A stretch of 24,373 bases of DNA from an uncultured Campylobacter sp. (GCF_938045405.1 NZ_CALIMW010000212.1:1-24373), one strand, 5' to 3'. Positions 14,325 through 21,837 are shown, numbered from the stretch's first letter. Notes: generated by a model from the letters alone, not told the origin. Numbers and translations are program-made.

Positions 14325-15022
14325 ATTTTATCTTCGTTTCGCTGTTTGAAAATCTCATCGCGCCGTATTTTGAGGACTCGATTTTAAAGCGCGCGGTCGA
14401 TAAGAAAATAATCTCGACGCATTTTTTTAACCCGAGAAATTTCACGGCAAATCGGTATAAAAAGGTAGATGATTATATGATCGGCGGCGGTGCGGGGCTT
14501 TTGATCGGCACGGAGCCGCTTGCCGGGGCGATCGAACACGCAAGAGCTAAATTTAAAAACGTCAAGTTTATCTACCTCTCGCCCGTCGGTAAGAAATTTA
14601 ATCAAAACGACGCCAAGCGCCTAAGCAGTGAAGAGAGCCTATGCTTTATCTGCGGGCGCTATGAGGGGATTGATGAGCGCATAGTCGAAAGATATGTAGA
14701 TGAAATTTTTTGCATCGGCGATTTCATCCTTACCGGCGGTGAGCTCGGTGCGCTTTGTATGTGTGATGCTATAAGCCGCAACATAAAGGGTGTTTTGGGT
14801 AACGAAAGCTCCCTTGTCGAAGAAAGCTTTGAAGGCGGAATTTTAGAGGCGCCCGCATTTACAAAGCCTGATGTTTTTGAAAATTTACCTATAGTTTCAG
14901 AGTTTTTAAAGGGTAATCACGCTAAAATGCGCAGCTTAAAAAATCAAATGGCGCTATGCAAAACGAGGTTCTTCCGCCCGGATATGTACCGAAAAATCGC
15001 CAGAAATAAAGGAAATTTATGA
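14321..15022 (+). CDS. trmD: tRNA (guanine37-N1)-methyltransferase
   Basis: TrmD methylates G37 of tRNAs with S-adenosylmethionine and prevents +1 frameshifts. The 233 residues have the SPOUT trefoil-knot motifs: DDYMIGGGAGLLI, IYLSPVGKKFNQ, FICGRYEGIDERIVER and GDFILTGGELGAL. The C-terminal part ends with the KGNHAKMRSLKNQMALCKTR helix region. Overlaps of 4 bp with rimM and rplS place it firmly in the operon. Confidence 0.97.
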   Translation: MNFIFVSLFENLIAPYFEDSILKRAVDKKIISTHFFNPRNFTANRYKKVDDYMIGGGAGLLIGTEPLAGAIEHARAKFKNVKFIYLSPVGKKFNQNDAKRLSSEESLCFICGRYEGIDERIVERYVDEIFCIGDFILTGGELGALCMCDAISRNIKGVLGNESSLVEESFEGGILEAPAFTKPDVFENLPIVSEFLKGNHAKMRSLKNQMALCKTRFFRPDMYRKIARNKGNL

Positions 15023-15375
15023 AAAATAAATATATTCAAGCGTTTGAGGACGCCCAGATCACAAGCAAAAGTGTGCCTGATTTCCGTGCCGGCGACACCT
15101 TAAAGGTAGCCATCAGGATTAAAGAGGGCGATAAGAGCAGAATTCAAAATTTTGAAGGTACCTGCATTGCACGCCGCGGAAACGGCGTCAGCGAGACTTT
15201 TATCATCCGCAAGATTGGCGCAAATAGCGTCGGCGTGGAGAGAATTTTCCCGATCTACAGCGAGAGTATCGAAAGCATTGAGGTTTTAAGAAAAGGACGC
15301 GTTCGCCGCGCGAAGCTATTTTACCTACGCGACAGACGCGGTAAAGCGGCTAAAATCAAAGAGCTTCGAAAATAA
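15019..15375 (+). CDS. rplS: 50S ribosomal protein bL19
   Basis: This 118-residue protein is complete: PDFRAGDTLKVAIRIKEGDK, RIQNFEGTCIARRGNG, FIIRKIGANSVGVERIFPIY and VRRAKLFYLRDRRGKAAKI are all bL19 signatures. It lies at the subunit interface of the ribosome. AAAGGAAAT precedes the ATG, which overlaps the trmD TGA (ATGA). It is the last gene of the operon, and its final codons form the 5' arm of the likely terminator. Confidence 0.97.
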   Translation: MKNKYIQAFEDAQITSKSVPDFRAGDTLKVAIRIKEGDKSRIQNFEGTCIARRGNGVSETFIIRKIGANSVGVERIFPIYSESIESIEVLRKGRVRRAKLFYLRDRRGKAAKIKELRK

Positions 15376-15418
15376 TCTTTTAAATTTACGCTTCGCAATT
15401 CAAAGGGAAGCTCTTTTT
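15358..15418 (+). terminator. Likely terminator of the rpsP-rplS operon
   Basis: AAAGAGCTTC (15358-15367, inside the end of rplS) is the exact complement of GAAGCTCTTT (15407-15416), and the run TTTTT starts at 15414. The 39-nt loop is long for an intrinsic terminator, so efficiency is uncertain. Confidence 0.5.
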
Positions 15419-15423
15419 ATAAT

Positions 15424-15449
15424 GCGCGAGATTTTAAAAAATTTCGCGC
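15424..15449. other. 11-bp hairpin downstream of rplS
   Basis: GCGCGAGATTT (15424-15434) pairs with AAATTTCGCGC (15439-15449) with one G-U pair and loop TAAA. There is no T-run on either side. It may be a second transcript-end structure. Confidence 0.45.
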
Positions 15450-15526
15450 AAAATCTACTCGTATTAAATTTAAAATTTTACAACTTTTCCATTAAAATTT
15501 TTAATTTTGAATTACCTAAAAATCGC

Positions 15527-15544
15527 CTTTTTCTATAGAAAAAG
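15527..15544. promoter_or_regulatory. 18-bp perfect palindrome upstream of the activase gene
   Basis: CTTTTTCTATAGAAAAAG reads the same on both strands. It lies 42 bp upstream of a -10-like TATAAAAT (15586-15593) and 125 bp before the gene start, in AT-rich DNA. It could be an operator for a dimeric regulator or a weak hairpin; nothing shows which. Confidence 0.4.
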
Positions 15545-15585
15545 ATAAAATATATCCTGATTTTATTTGCGTTTAAAAATATTAC

Positions 15586-15593
15586 TATAAAAT
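15586..15593 (+). promoter_or_regulatory. Candidate -10 box of the activase/dehydratase-like pair
   Basis: TATAAAAT follows a T-rich stretch (15560-15573) of the sort found upstream of Campylobacter sigma-70 promoters. It would give a leader of about 70 nt before the GTG at 15670. The 294-nt gap after rplS and its AT richness fit a new transcription unit. Confidence 0.45.
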
Positions 15594-15669
15594 GCAAATT
15601 TTAATTTAGAAAGCTCGCGCTAAATTTGAGAATTCGGCCGAGTAAAATTTATTCAGTAAAGAGCAAGAT

Positions 15670-18624
15670 GTGATTTTTTTAGGCATTGACGTAGGATCAA
15701 CCACTGTTAAAACGGTAGTTTTAAACGAAAAATATGAAATTTTAAGCAAGAGCTACGAGAGGCATTTAGCAAAGCCCAAGGAGCTGGTGCTGGATAAAAT
15801 TTTGCAAATCCAAAAAACCTATGCAGGCGAGCAATTCAGCGTCGCCATAGCGGGTTCAGCTGGCATGGGTATCGCCAAAAATTGTAAAATTCCGTTTGTC
15901 CAAGAGGTTTTCGCTACCTCGCTCGGCGTCAAGCGGATGTTTCCAAAGACCGATGTCGTCATTGAGCTCGGCGGCGAGGATGCTAAAATTTTATTTCTCA
16001 CGGGCGGACTTGAAGAGCGTATGAACGGCTCATGCGCGGGCGGTACAGGCGCATTTATCGATCAGATGACCAATCTTTTGCATCTGGATATCACAGAGCT
16101 CGACCGTCTAAGCTTTGCAGCTAATAAAATTTACCCGATCGCCTCACGCTGCGGCGTGTTCGCCAAAAGCGACATTCAGCCGTTATTAAATCAGGGCGTT
16201 AGAAAAGAGGATATTTGCGCTAGTATCTACGCTGCGGTCGTCGAGCAGACGATCTCGGGGCTTGCTCAGGGGCGCGAGGTTAAGGGCAATATCCTGTTTC
16301 TAGGCGGTCCGTTGTTTTTCCTAAAAGGCCTTCAGGCGCGCTTTAAAGAGGTGCTAAAACTCACCGACGAAACCGCGACCTTCCCCGACATCGCGCCTTA
16401 TTTCGTGGCTTACGGCAGCGCGCTGTACGCAAAGGATACGGGCGAGACTCTAAATTTAGAGGAAACGATCGCGCTTTTGAAAAAGGAGCCCGACAGAACC
16501 GCGCTGGAAGCCGAGCCGCCGCTTTTCAAAGACAGAGCGGAATTTGACGAGTTCACCGCTCGCCATGCCCGCGCGAGCGTGCCTAAGGTGGATATCCACA
16601 CCTACAGTGGAGATGCATATTTGGGCGTGGATTGCGGCAGTACTACGATCAAGGTCGTGTTGATGGGCGCAAACTATGAGCTGCTGTATAAATTTTACTC
16701 CTCCAATAAAGGCGATCCGGTCGACATCCTGCTGCCGCGTCTTAAGGAGTTATACGATCTTTGCGAAGGCCGCATCAAAATCAAGGGTAGCGGTGTTACC
16801 GGCTACGGCGAGGATCTCATTAAAACCGCCTTTCGCTTCGATTACGGTATCGTCGAGACGATCGCGCATTATAGCGCTGCGCGCCACTTCAATCCAAAGG
16901 TCGATTTCATCATCGACATCGGCGGGCAGGACATCAAGTGTTTCTCTATTAAAGATGGCAATATTGATTCTATCGTGCTAAATGAAGCGTGTAGCTCGGG
17001 CTGCGGCTCGTTTTTACAGACCTTTTCAAATTCTTTAGGCTACGACATTAAAGATTTTGCAAGCTTAGCCCTTTTTGCGACCCATCCCGCTAAGCTTGGT
17101 AGCCGCTGCACGGTCTTTATGAACTCCTCAGTTAAGCAGGCTCAAAAGGACGGCGCTACGATCGAGGACATCAGCGCGGGCCTTGCTATTAGCGTCATAA
17201 AAAATGCGATTTACAAGGTTATCCGCGTGCGAAATGCCGACGATTTGGGTCAAAACATCGTAGTGCAGGGCGGGACATTTTTAAACAACGCCGTGCTGCG
17301 CGCGTTTGAAAAAGAGCTCGGCAAGGACGTGATCCGTCTAGATATCAGCGAGCTTATGGGTGCATACGGCGCGGCGCTTTTTGCCAAAAATAACGCAAAC
17401 GAGCGTACCGATATGATCAGTCGTGCAGAGCTTGAAAATTTCACTCATCGCAGCGAATTTAGCGTCTGCAAGCTCTGTACGAACAAATGCCCGCTTACGA
17501 TCAGCTACTTCGGCGATACTAAATTCGTCTCGGGAAATAAGTGCGAGCGCGGCGCGGGCAAGGAGATCCGCCACGACATTACGAATTTATTTGAGTTTAA
17601 AAACGAGCTTTTGCGAAAATATCGCAAGCCACCGAAGCAGGATGCGCCGCGGGTTGGAATTCCGTTTGTTTTGAATATGTTTGAGATGATCCCATTTTGG
17701 AGCGCGTTTTTTGAAAATTTAGGCATGAGCGTCGTGCTGTCGCAAAAGCCGCGAAAAGAGACGCTGTTTTTGGCAAGCCAAAGTATACCGAGCGATACCG
17801 TCTGCTACCCGGCTAAAAGCGTGCACGGCCACATCTACGATCTGCTAAATAAGAGCGTCGATTTTATCTTTTATCCGTGTATGAGCTACAGCCTGGATGA
17901 AAATATCAGCGAGAACTGCTACAACTGCCCCGTAGTCGCATACTATCCCGAACTGATACGCGCGAACGTAGGTGCGCTGGAGGAGAAAAAATTTCTCTAT
18001 CCGCACGTGGATCTTAATATGCAAGATTCGTTTTGCAAAACGATGCAGGCTGAGCTTGCGGACGCCGGGTATAAATTTCATTCCGACGCCGTGAAAAACG
18101 CCGTCTTGCAAGGCCTTAAGGAGCTGCAAAACTATAAAAATACCGTTTTAATAAAAGGCGAGGAGACCCTAAAAGAGGTACAAAGCAGCGGTGCTAGCGC
18201 CGTCGTGCTTGCGGGCCGTCCGTATCATATCGACAAGACGATCAACCACGGCATCGATCGCTATCTAAATTCCTTAGGATTTGTAGTTCTTAGCGAGGAT
18301 TCGCTGCCTTTGACGCAGGTGCGCACGAAATCGCTAAATCAATGGACCTATCACGCCAGGCTTTATAGCGCGGCGCAGCTAGTTTGCAAATATCCGCGCA
18401 TGCAGCTGGTGCAGTTAGTCAGCTTCGGCTGTGGGATCGATGCGATCACGGGCGACGAGGTGCGCGACATACTGCGCCAAAACGGTAAAATTTACACTCA
18501 ACTTAAAATCGACGAGGTTACGAACCTAGGTGCGGTTAATATCCGTCTGCGTAGCCTAAAAGCGACTATGATAGAGCGCGAAAGGCAAGGCGCGCAACAA
18601 GAAGCAAGAAAGGATGCGCGCTAA
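15670..18624 (+). CDS. Tandem acyl-CoA dehydratase-type activase (two ASKHA ATPase domains) fused to an HgdB-like Fe-S domain
   Basis: The protein has 984 residues. ATPase domain 1 (about 1-265) has GIDVGSTTVK, the signature GSCAGGTGAF with C122, and C161 in SRCGVFAKSD. ATPase domain 2 (about 315-580) has GVDCGSTTIK, C441/C445 in EACSSGCGSF and C480 in SRCTVFMNSS. These match the Fe-S-bridging cysteines of HgdC/BcrA-D activases. A C-terminal part (about 595-984, DUF2229/CoG3580-like) has C600-x2-C603-x3-C607 and C625, C712 in DTVCYPAK, C737, C750/C753 and C921. Known activases use ATP to push one electron into a partner dehydratase or reductase at very low potential. The partner is probably the next gene, joined by TAATG. 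Relatives in anaerobes are, as I recall, often one chain of about 1400 residues. Start GTG at 15670; substrate unknown. Confidence 0.88.
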   Translation: MIFLGIDVGSTTVKTVVLNEKYEILSKSYERHLAKPKELVLDKILQIQKTYAGEQFSVAIAGSAGMGIAKNCKIPFVQEVFATSLGVKRMFPKTDVVIELGGEDAKILFLTGGLEERMNGSCAGGTGAFIDQMTNLLHLDITELDRLSFAANKIYPIASRCGVFAKSDIQPLLNQGVRKEDICASIYAAVVEQTISGLAQGREVKGNILFLGGPLFFLKGLQARFKEVLKLTDETATFPDIAPYFVAYGSALYAKDTGETLNLEETIALLKKEPDRTALEAEPPLFKDRAEFDEFTARHARASVPKVDIHTYSGDAYLGVDCGSTTIKVVLMGANYELLYKFYSSNKGDPVDILLPRLKELYDLCEGRIKIKGSGVTGYGEDLIKTAFRFDYGIVETIAHYSAARHFNPKVDFIIDIGGQDIKCFSIKDGNIDSIVLNEACSSGCGSFLQTFSNSLGYDIKDFASLALFATHPAKLGSRCTVFMNSSVKQAQKDGATIEDISAGLAISVIKNAIYKVIRVRNADDLGQNIVVQGGTFLNNAVLRAFEKELGKDVIRLDISELMGAYGAALFAKNNANERTDMISRAELENFTHRSEFSVCKLCTNKCPLTISYFGDTKFVSGNKCERGAGKEIRHDITNLFEFKNELLRKYRKPPKQDAPRVGIPFVLNMFEMIPFWSAFFENLGMSVVLSQKPRKETLFLASQSIPSDTVCYPAKSVHGHIYDLLNKSVDFIFYPCMSYSLDENISENCYNCPVVAYYPELIRANVGALEEKKFLYPHVDLNMQDSFCKTMQAELADAGYKFHSDAVKNAVLQGLKELQNYKNTVLIKGEETLKEVQSSGASAVVLAGRPYHIDKTINHGIDRYLNSLGFVVLSEDSLPLTQVRTKSLNQWTYHARLYSAAQLVCKYPRMQLVQLVSFGCGIDAITGDEVRDILRQNGKIYTQLKIDEVTNLGAVNIRLRSLKATMIERERQGAQQEARKDAR

Positions 18625-19841
18625 TGTTTGCTAAATTTACGAAAGATATGAAAGCGACCCACACGATATTGATCCCCACGATGATCGATCCGCATTTTCG
18701 CTTTATGCAAGGCGTGCTGCGCGACGAGGGCTATAAGAGCGTCTTGCTCGGCGAAAATCGTCAAAATATCGTCGAGGAGGGGCTTCGTAGCGTGCATAAC
18801 GATATGTGCTACCCCGCGCTGCTCGTCATCGGGCAGTTTATCGACGCGCTAAAAAGCGGCGAGTTCGATACGCACAAGGTGGCGCTTCTCATTAGCCAAA
18901 CGGGCGGCGGCTGCAGAGCGAGCAACTACATAAATTTGCTTCGCAAAGCGCTTGAGGACAGCGGCTTTAGTTACGTCCCCGCGATTTCGTTAAATTTCGG
19001 CTCGCTAGATGAGAATGAATTTAGCCTCGGCAAAAAATCGCTTCTAAAGCTCTTTGCCGCGATATTTTACGGCGATTTGATGATGGGGCTATATAATCAG
19101 TGCAAGCCCTACGAAAAGATCAAAAACCAAACGAATGAAATTTACGAACTCTGCGCCGAGCGGATCAAAAATTTGACCGATCAAAGATCGTTTTTCAATC
19201 TCAAGAAAAATTTCAAATTTATCCTCTCGCAGTTCGCTAAAATCGAGCGCGACGATAAGCCGCGAGTGAAGGTAGGCATCGTGGGCGAAATTTATCTTAA
19301 ATATTCGCCCATCGGCAACAACGGCCTAAACGCCTATCTCATCCGCGAAAACGCGGAGCCCGTAAATACGGGGCTGATGGACTTCGTGCTTACCTGCATC
19401 TACGATGCGGTCTACGACAAGCAGCTCTACGGCAAGGGTGGCGTGGCGTATTACGGCTCGCTTGCGGTCGCTAAAGTAGTGGAATTTTTCCAGCGCATGA
19501 TGATTAAGCAGATGAAGCGCTTCGGCTTTCGCGCGCCGAGCCCATTTAGCGAGGTTCGCGCCGCCGCCGACGGCTACATCGGTCACGGCGTGAAGATGGG
19601 CGAGGGTTGGCTGCTGACGGCGGAGATGGTCGAGTTTATGCGCCACGGCATACAAAACGTCGTGTGCGCGCAGCCCTTCGGCTGCCTGCCAAACCACATC
19701 ATCGCGCGCGGAATGATCCGAAAGATCAAACAGAACTACCCGCAAGCAAACATCGCCGCTATCGACTACGACCCGGGCGCAAGCGCAGTAAATCAGGAAA
19801 ACCGCATAAAGCTGATGCTTGCTAACGCAAATCGAAAGTAG
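18624..19841 (+). CDS. HgdB/2-hydroxyacyl-CoA dehydratase-like Fe-S protein (COG3581-like), partner of the activase
   Basis: This 405-residue protein starts at the ATG that overlaps the preceding stop codon by one base. Features of the dehydratase/reductase D-component family are FRFMQGVLRDEGYKSVLL at the start, NDMCYPALL (C62), QTGGGCRASNY (C97), GIVGEIYLKYSP, and QPFGCLPNHIIARGM (C354, with C348 just before), then IDYDPGASAVNQENRIKL at the end. Conserved cysteines would bind an Fe-S or double-cubane cluster. No CoA-transferase, acyl-CoA dehydrogenase or amino-acid pathway gene is adjacent, so a 2-hydroxyacyl-CoA substrate should not be assumed. The 984+405 residues together cover the domains of the single-chain proteins of other anaerobes. 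Confidence 0.85.
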   Translation: MFAKFTKDMKATHTILIPTMIDPHFRFMQGVLRDEGYKSVLLGENRQNIVEEGLRSVHNDMCYPALLVIGQFIDALKSGEFDTHKVALLISQTGGGCRASNYINLLRKALEDSGFSYVPAISLNFGSLDENEFSLGKKSLLKLFAAIFYGDLMMGLYNQCKPYEKIKNQTNEIYELCAERIKNLTDQRSFFNLKKNFKFILSQFAKIERDDKPRVKVGIVGEIYLKYSPIGNNGLNAYLIRENAEPVNTGLMDFVLTCIYDAVYDKQLYGKGGVAYYGSLAVAKVVEFFQRMMIKQMKRFGFRAPSPFSEVRAAADGYIGHGVKMGEGWLLTAEMVEFMRHGIQNVVCAQPFGCLPNHIIARGMIRKIKQNYPQANIAAIDYDPGASAVNQENRIKLMLANANRK

Positions 19842-19860
19842 CGCGCCGCATATCAAAAAG

Positions 19861-19887
19861 GGCTTTGGAATTTTAAATTCTAAAGCC
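19861..19887. terminator. Hairpin after the dehydratase-like gene, possible terminator
   Basis: The 12-bp stem with a 3-nt loop begins 20 nt after the stop codon at 19841. On the plus strand it is preceded by AAAAAG and followed by TGTCG, so a plus-strand intrinsic terminator lacks its T-run. On the minus strand CTTTTT follows the stem. Confidence 0.35.
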
Positions 19888-20180
19888 TGTCGTAAAATTT
19901 TAAAATTTAAAAGCAAGCTCGCGATGACGGTTAAATTTTTGACGCACAAATGGCTCGCTTCCTTTCGCGAAATTTCCTCGAGATTTTAAAATTTTAAATC
20001 TCGATAGCGCTCTTGTGCTTCTTTTACCTCTTCCGCGCATTCCGGCTTCAGTTCTTGTGAAATCTCATCGGAATTTCATAAAAGTCCGCGCGAAATTCTA
20101 CGCGTCGCCGTCGCGAAATTTCGCGCAGAATCCCATTTTGCCACGTCATAAAATTCCACTCTCATTAAGGCAAAATTTAA

Positions 20181-20186
20181 TACAAT
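20181..20186 (+). promoter_or_regulatory. Candidate -10 box of the lipoprotein gene
   Basis: TACAAT lies 28 nt before the ATG at 20215 and is followed by a GAAGGAAG ribosome binding site at about 20204-20211. There is no clear -35 box, as usual in Campylobacter. Confidence 0.45.
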
Positions 20187-20214
20187 CCGTCTTTAAATTT
20201 TACGAAGGAAGTTT

Positions 20215-20844
20215 ATGAAATTTTGGATTTGCGGCGTGGTTTTGGCACTATGCTGTGGAGTTTTTAGCGGATGCGCGAGTAAGAATTTGCCGGGCTACAT
20301 GCAAGGGCGCGAGCATATCATCGCTATGAGCGCGGCGTCCGGCGGTCAGCTGCGTATGAGTGGTGAGATTTACGATTATGTATTTGATGCGAATCTTAGC
20401 GCCGTGCGCGCCAAGGTCGCAAGTCTGGCGTCGCTGAATAAAGACGCGATAAGGCGCAACGTAAGCATGCTCACGATCGACAGATATAACGAGGGTAGCG
20501 ATGCTGCGTATATCCAGCATGAAATCGAGCTTGTAAAATACGATCTACCGCTATCCGTGCAGGCTAAGCTGATGGACGACCCAGAGCAGCTGGAGCCCGC
20601 GTATAGTTCTACGTTTCGCTACTCTTATCTGATCGAAGGCAAATATTTTAAGCGCTTAAAAGATCACGACGAGCTGCGCAGATCGCACCGCCTAAGCGTG
20701 CCGATCGAGTATCCCGCGCGTATAGCGGTCGATAGCGGGATCAAAAGCGAGCGCGATGCGAAAATGGATACCGATATACAAGGACTCATCGTAATGCCGC
20801 TAATGATGCCGGTGCTGCTTTTAGGCAGTATCCTAGACGGCTAA
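20215..20844 (+). CDS. Putative lipoprotein of unknown function
   Basis: The 209-residue product has a lipoprotein signal peptide: MKFW, a hydrophobic core to residue 17, then FSGC with the lipidated Cys at position 20 followed by Ala. Without a +2 Asp it would probably go to the outer membrane in the classical scheme. The mature part is polar with no family I recognise; it contains IYDYVFDANLSAVRAKVASL, a region rich in Asp/Arg/Ser/Tyr, and a hydrophobic C-terminal stretch (about 189-206, IVMPLMMPVLLLGSIL) that could be a second membrane contact. It stands alone between the activase pair and tRNA-Ser, with its own promoter. Confidence 0.75.
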   Translation: MKFWICGVVLALCCGVFSGCASKNLPGYMQGREHIIAMSAASGGQLRMSGEIYDYVFDANLSAVRAKVASLASLNKDAIRRNVSMLTIDRYNEGSDAAYIQHEIELVKYDLPLSVQAKLMDDPEQLEPAYSSTFRYSYLIEGKYFKRLKDHDELRRSHRLSVPIEYPARIAVDSGIKSERDAKMDTDIQGLIVMPLMMPVLLLGSILDG

Positions 20845-20895
20845 AATCGATTGAATCACGGAAGTGAAATTTTATTGATTTAAATTCTAAAATAG

Positions 20896-20986
20896 TGGCG
20901 GACAGAGAGGGATTTGAACCCTCGAGCCCCGGTTAGAAGCTGCACCCTTAGCAGGGGTGTGGTTTCGGCCACTCACCCATCTGTCC
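20896..20986 (-). tRNA. tRNA-Ser(GCU)
   Basis: Acceptor arms GGACAGA and TCTGTCC pair perfectly, followed by G and an encoded CCA at 20896-20898. The D arm, a CACCC anticodon stem with the loop CTGCTAA (anticodon GCT, at 20950-20952), a long variable arm and the GGTTCAAATCC T-loop are all present. The long variable arm is typical of class II tRNA-Ser; the anticodon reads AGC/AGU codons. Confidence 0.97.
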
Positions 20987-21001
20987 ACAAAAAGAAATTG
21001 C

Positions 21002-21007
21002 ATTATA
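21002..21007 (-). promoter_or_regulatory. -10 box of tRNA-Ser
   Basis: On the minus strand a perfect TATAAT, preceded by TTATG, ends 15 nt before the mature 5' end of the tRNA. Position and match are as expected for a sigma-70 promoter of a tRNA gene. Confidence 0.65.
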
Positions 21008-21384
21008 CATAACTAATCTAATAATGGGCTTAAATTAGCTCAGCTCGCAGAATTTATCACCACTCGGATATTTTGAGCTGACGGCACAAAGAGATATAAC
21101 GAGTCAAAAGGCGCTATGAAAAGAATTCATATTTATCATAGTAAAATTTTAAGTATAAATTCGCTTGCCTTGCAAATTCTAAAATTTTTGAAGCTTAATT
21201 CCAAAGTTTACTATAACTTTACGTTAAAATCCTCTTTAAATTTATGGTGGTCCAGTAAAATCTGGCGCAGATTCTGCACATAAATTCCGATCCTTAAATT
21301 TTCTACCTTCGTCATCGCACGAAATTTAAGCTAAGATTAATGGGGGGGTATAATCTTCAAATACATTTTTTAAAAGGATTTACC
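21008..21384. other. AT-rich intergenic region before the small membrane protein gene
   Basis: These 377 bp hold the tRNA promoter at the left and the small-protein promoter at the right. A small hairpin AATCTG-GCG-CAGATT lies at 21259-21273. A 55-codon ATG frame at 21116-21283 has no recognisable product and is not called. I see no RNA family here. Confidence 0.4.
21342..21354 (+). promoter_or_regulatory. Promoter with a G7 tract abutting the -10 box
   Basis: Seven G residues (21342-21348) are immediately followed by TATAAT (21349-21354), 30 nt before the GTG start at 21385. In Campylobacter homopolymeric G tracts are frequent sites of slipped-strand length change. A change here would alter the spacing just upstream of the -10 box. 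Confidence 0.6.
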
Positions 21385-21654
21385 GTGTCGTCTAACGCTA
21401 AAAGGTTGATGGGTATTATTATTGCACTTGTGGCTGCTTTTTTTGGAGCTGGTTTTTATATGAATAGCATCGATACGCTAGCCTCCCTGTTTGGAAATTT
21501 TTATAATCCATCTTTTGTTGTAGATTTTCTCGCTTTTGAGAAAGGAGTAGATCAACTTAAAATTACCTATGTAATCGCATTCGTGATTATATTTGTAGTG
21601 CTAGCTATTTTGATTGATAAATTTATGATTAACTCGAAAGATTCTAAAAAATAA
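21385..21654 (+). CDS. Small membrane protein with two transmembrane helices, unknown function
   Basis: The 89-residue product has a first helix at about residues 9-25 (LMGIIIALVAAFFGAGFY), a loop of about 35 residues with Phe, Asp and Asn, and a second helix at about 60-80 (ITYVIAFVIIFVVLAILIDK), then a Lys/Ser-rich end. I prefer the GTG at 21385 because AAAAGGA lies 7 nt upstream and the promoter -10 box at 21349 would lie inside a gene that began at the ATG at 21340. The family is not recognised. Codon use is more AT-rich than that of its neighbours. It is followed by a clear terminator, so it is a single-gene unit. Confidence 0.75.
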   Translation: MSSNAKRLMGIIIALVAAFFGAGFYMNSIDTLASLFGNFYNPSFVVDFLAFEKGVDQLKITYVIAFVIIFVVLAILIDKFMINSKDSKK

Positions 21655-21713
21655 CGTCGCCAAATTTTTAAAGCAGGCGCGACGATGAGGTTAAAATTGT
21701 AAACGATCTCGTT

Positions 21714-21751
21714 ACGCTTTTAAATTTAATTTTAAAATCTGCGTTTTTTTT
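21714..21751 (+). terminator. Intrinsic terminator of the small membrane protein gene
   Basis: ACGCTTTTAAA (21714-21724) pairs with TTTAAAA (21731-21737) and GCGT (21741-21744), with a 3-nt bulge in the 3' arm. Eight T residues (21744-21751) follow. It lies 60 nt after the stop codon. Confidence 0.6.
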
Positions 21752-21837
21752 GCAGTAAATTTTGTATAAATTCCATATTTAGAAAATTTTAAAATATTCA
21801 GAATTTTTAAAATTTCAAATTCAAAAATTTCAAAGTA

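Larger units (their letters stand above)
19842..20214. other. Intergenic region with two hairpins
   Basis: No convincing gene is present in these 373 bp. A 12-bp stem with one G-U pair (GGCTTTGGAATT 19861-19872, AATTCTAAAGCC 19876-19887) follows the dehydratase-like gene and may end its transcript, though its T-run (CTTTTT) lies on the minus-strand side. CGAGATTT (19979-19986) pairs with AAATCTCG (19996-20003). Between 20085 and 20130 there is a cluster of CGCG/AAATTTCGCGC words that can fold on themselves. The right end holds the promoter of the lipoprotein gene. Confidence 0.5.

Noticed and set aside
19326..19949. 207-codon open frame on the minus strand
   Set aside because: It is antisense to the 3' half of the HgdB-like gene, which has clear conserved motifs; the frame has no recognisable domain.
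20015..20218. 67-codon plus-strand frame before the lipoprotein gene
   Set aside because: It overlaps the lipoprotein promoter and ribosome binding site, and its product (Arg/Pro/Phe-rich) shows no signal or motif.
20896..20986. tRNA-Ser as an integration (attachment) site
   Set aside because: No integrase gene and no direct repeat of the tRNA 3' end was found on either side within the window.
21116..21283. 55-codon plus-strand frame with AAAAGG upstream
   Set aside because: The product is a Lys/Leu/Ser mix typical of AT-rich random sequence, there is no clear promoter, and no homologue is known to me. Ribosome profiling would settle it.
21340..21384. ATG at 21340 as start of the small membrane protein
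   Set aside because: The -10 box TATAAT and the G7 tract would lie inside the gene; the GTG at 21385 has a good ribosome binding site and starts just before the first helix.
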